Shown one piece after another: positions 63,084 to 64,000 of a stretch of 64,000 nucleotides of DNA; position 1 is the first letter of the stretch, and each line of letters opens with the position of its first letter. Made by a program: the position numbers and the translations under genes. The notes below the pieces were generated by a model. It was not told the origin of the DNA. It saw only the letters and a program-made list of their open reading frames with translations, and made no database searches. The stretch lies in contig BJHW01000001.1 in assembly GCA_005405945.1 (NCBI GenBank), positions 6,200,001-6,264,000 on the forward strand, read 5' to 3'. Source of the stretch: Streptomyces violaceusniger. GTDB taxonomy: Bacteria; Actinomycetota; Actinomycetes; Streptomycetales; Streptomycetaceae.

Positions 63084-64000
63084 ATGAGAACCGTGGCAGG
63101 TCCCGAAGCAGGTGCCCTGGAGGCGCGTGCCCGCGCCCTCGCGGTACTGCGCATCCGGAGCACCGCGCTCGCGGTCGCACTCCTCCCGGCCGCCGCCGCC
63201 GTCGTGCTGCTGGCCGGAAGCGCCACCGGCAGCATCGGCGGCTCCCAGGACGAGGGCTGGACGGCCCTGCGCTGGGTGGTGACCGGGGCCGCCCTGGTGG
63301 TCCTGCTGCTGGCGGCGGCCGTGGCCGCCGTGGTCGTCCGGGCCAGGCCCGCGCTCACCCCGACGGTGCCCATCGCCGAGGAGACCGCGCCCGACCTCTA
63401 CCAACTGGTCCGCGATCTGGCCGAGCGCCTGGAGGTCCCCGCGCCCTCGGCCATAGCGCTCACCCCCGACTGCGACAGCTGGCTGGAGGACCGTACGCAT
63501 CCGGCGCACGCCCACCGCCGGGAGGGCCGGGACCGCGGTGCCCTCGCGGTCGAGGAGCCCCGCCCGGTGCGCGGCGCCGGAGGGCCCGGTCCCGCGGCCG
63601 GAGCGGACCGGGTCGTGGACCGCCCCGAGCGGCGGGCCCCGCGGGCGCCGGTGCTGGTGATCGGCTCGCCGTTCCTGTGGTGGATGCGGGTCGCCGAGCT
63701 GCGCGCGCTGCTCGCCCCGGTGGTGGCGGGCACCGGCCCGTCCGTCCACCCCGACATAGCCTCCGCCCGCCGCTTCGTGCGCGGTCTTGACGCCGCCGTG
63801 GCCGTCGCGGCCCGCGGCGGCGAGCCGTCGTCCGGGCCCGCGCCCGCCCTGGTGGCGGCGGTGCGCCGGCCCGCCTTCGCCTTCGTCGGCTGGGTGGCCC
63901 GGCTGCTGCTGCGCGGCTGCCGGGACCACGCGGCCGAGATGGAGCGCGCGGTCGCCGCGGCCGCCTCCGAGCGGGCCCAGTCGGTGGACTACGGGCTGCG
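63084..64000 (+). CDS. M48-peptidase-like membrane protein lacking the zinc motif (3' end cut by the window)
   Basis: The frame is open from the ATG at 63084 to the window edge (305 codons). AGGAGGGG lies just upstream, and a GTG at 63081 is an alternative. It has two TM helices (about 28-50 and 64-85), then PTVPIAEETAPDLYQLVRDL, an N-terminal M48-like region (LAERLEVPAPSAIALTPDCD). A strand-helix VLVIGSPFLWWMRVAELRAL follows, where M48 proteases have HExxH. Here the helix reads VAELRALLAPVVAG, so the zinc ligands are missing. A third hydrophobic segment is near 265-280. Probably a catalytically inactive relative. Confidence 0.65.
   Translation, partial: MRTVAGPEAGALEARARALAVLRIRSTALAVALLPAAAAVVLLAGSATGSIGGSQDEGWTALRWVVTGAALVVLLLAAAVAAVVVRARPALTPTVPIAEETAPDLYQLVRDLAERLEVPAPSAIALTPDCDSWLEDRTHPAHAHRREGRDRGALAVEEPRPVRGAGGPGPAAGADRVVDRPERRAPRAPVLVIGSPFLWWMRVAELRALLAPVVAGTGPSVHPDIASARRFVRGLDAAVAVAARGGEPSSGPAPALVAAVRRPAFAFVGWVARLLLRGCRDHAAEMERAVAAAASERAQSVDYGL

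Overview
This is a high-GC (roughly 70% or more by eye) actinobacterial chromosome segment, almost certainly Streptomyces. The main clues are the dnaK-grpE-dnaJ-hspR operon with HAIR operators, a clpB with its own HAIR site, a bifunctional-type dcd, many Streptomyces-type families (SpoIIE phosphatase fused to PAS/GAF/HATPase, Ser/Thr kinases with proline-rich linkers, DUF4328, DUF3151, DUF2617, DUF5996), a ParB-type parS palindrome, and frequent GTG and leaderless starts. It looks like core chromosome. No integrase, transposase, tRNA, rRNA or CRISPR array was seen.

Layout. 0-8 kb: small Cys protein, dcd, a phosphoribosyltransferase, a Yip1 membrane protein, an FG-GAP lipoprotein and a large sensor phosphatase of the partner-switching type. 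8-15 kb: an EtfD-like membrane Fe-S oxidoreductase, then the DnaK chaperone operon closed by its repressor gene hspR. 15-20 kb: an ECF sigma factor with a companion membrane protein, a divergent secreted Ala/Arg repeat protein, a small monooxygenase-like protein, a cupin, an MHS-type transporter and a PPOX/F420-type enzyme. 20-30 kb: clpB, a YbjN-like protein, a GPI-mannosyltransferase-like membrane enzyme, a PLP aminotransferase, a double-glycine leader peptide in a 1.2-kb AT-richer gap, a DUF5996 protein, a lipoprotein hydrolase and a Gly/His/Cys-rich membrane peptide. 30-45 kb: DUF2617, a membrane spermidine synthase, an SRPBCC protein, an aldose epimerase, pyrE, a parS site, fba, a DHA2-type drug exporter, DUF3151, a complete kynurenine operon (kynA, kynU, kynB-like), a two-component system and a P450. 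45-57 kb: an ABC exporter with a divergent GbsR/MarR regulator and a palindromic operator, a diacylglycerol-kinase-like protein, purA and two paralogous Ser/Thr kinases. 57-64 kb: a class III aminotransferase, a GntR regulator, a SLATT-type protein, purD and a truncated M48-like membrane protein.

Three window-wide patterns stand out. (1) Ten otherwise normal genes are broken by frameshifts at twelve sites, and every one is repaired by adding a single G or C, nearly always in a G/C run. This points to homopolymer deletions in the assembly, so I annotate these genes as whole CDSs spanning the shift. (2) At least nine genes are followed by short tandem repeats that begin exactly at the stop codon and copy it in each unit. 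(3) About ten genes have a TANNNT -10 hexamer 6-8 nt before the start codon and no ribosome binding site, which predicts leaderless transcripts.
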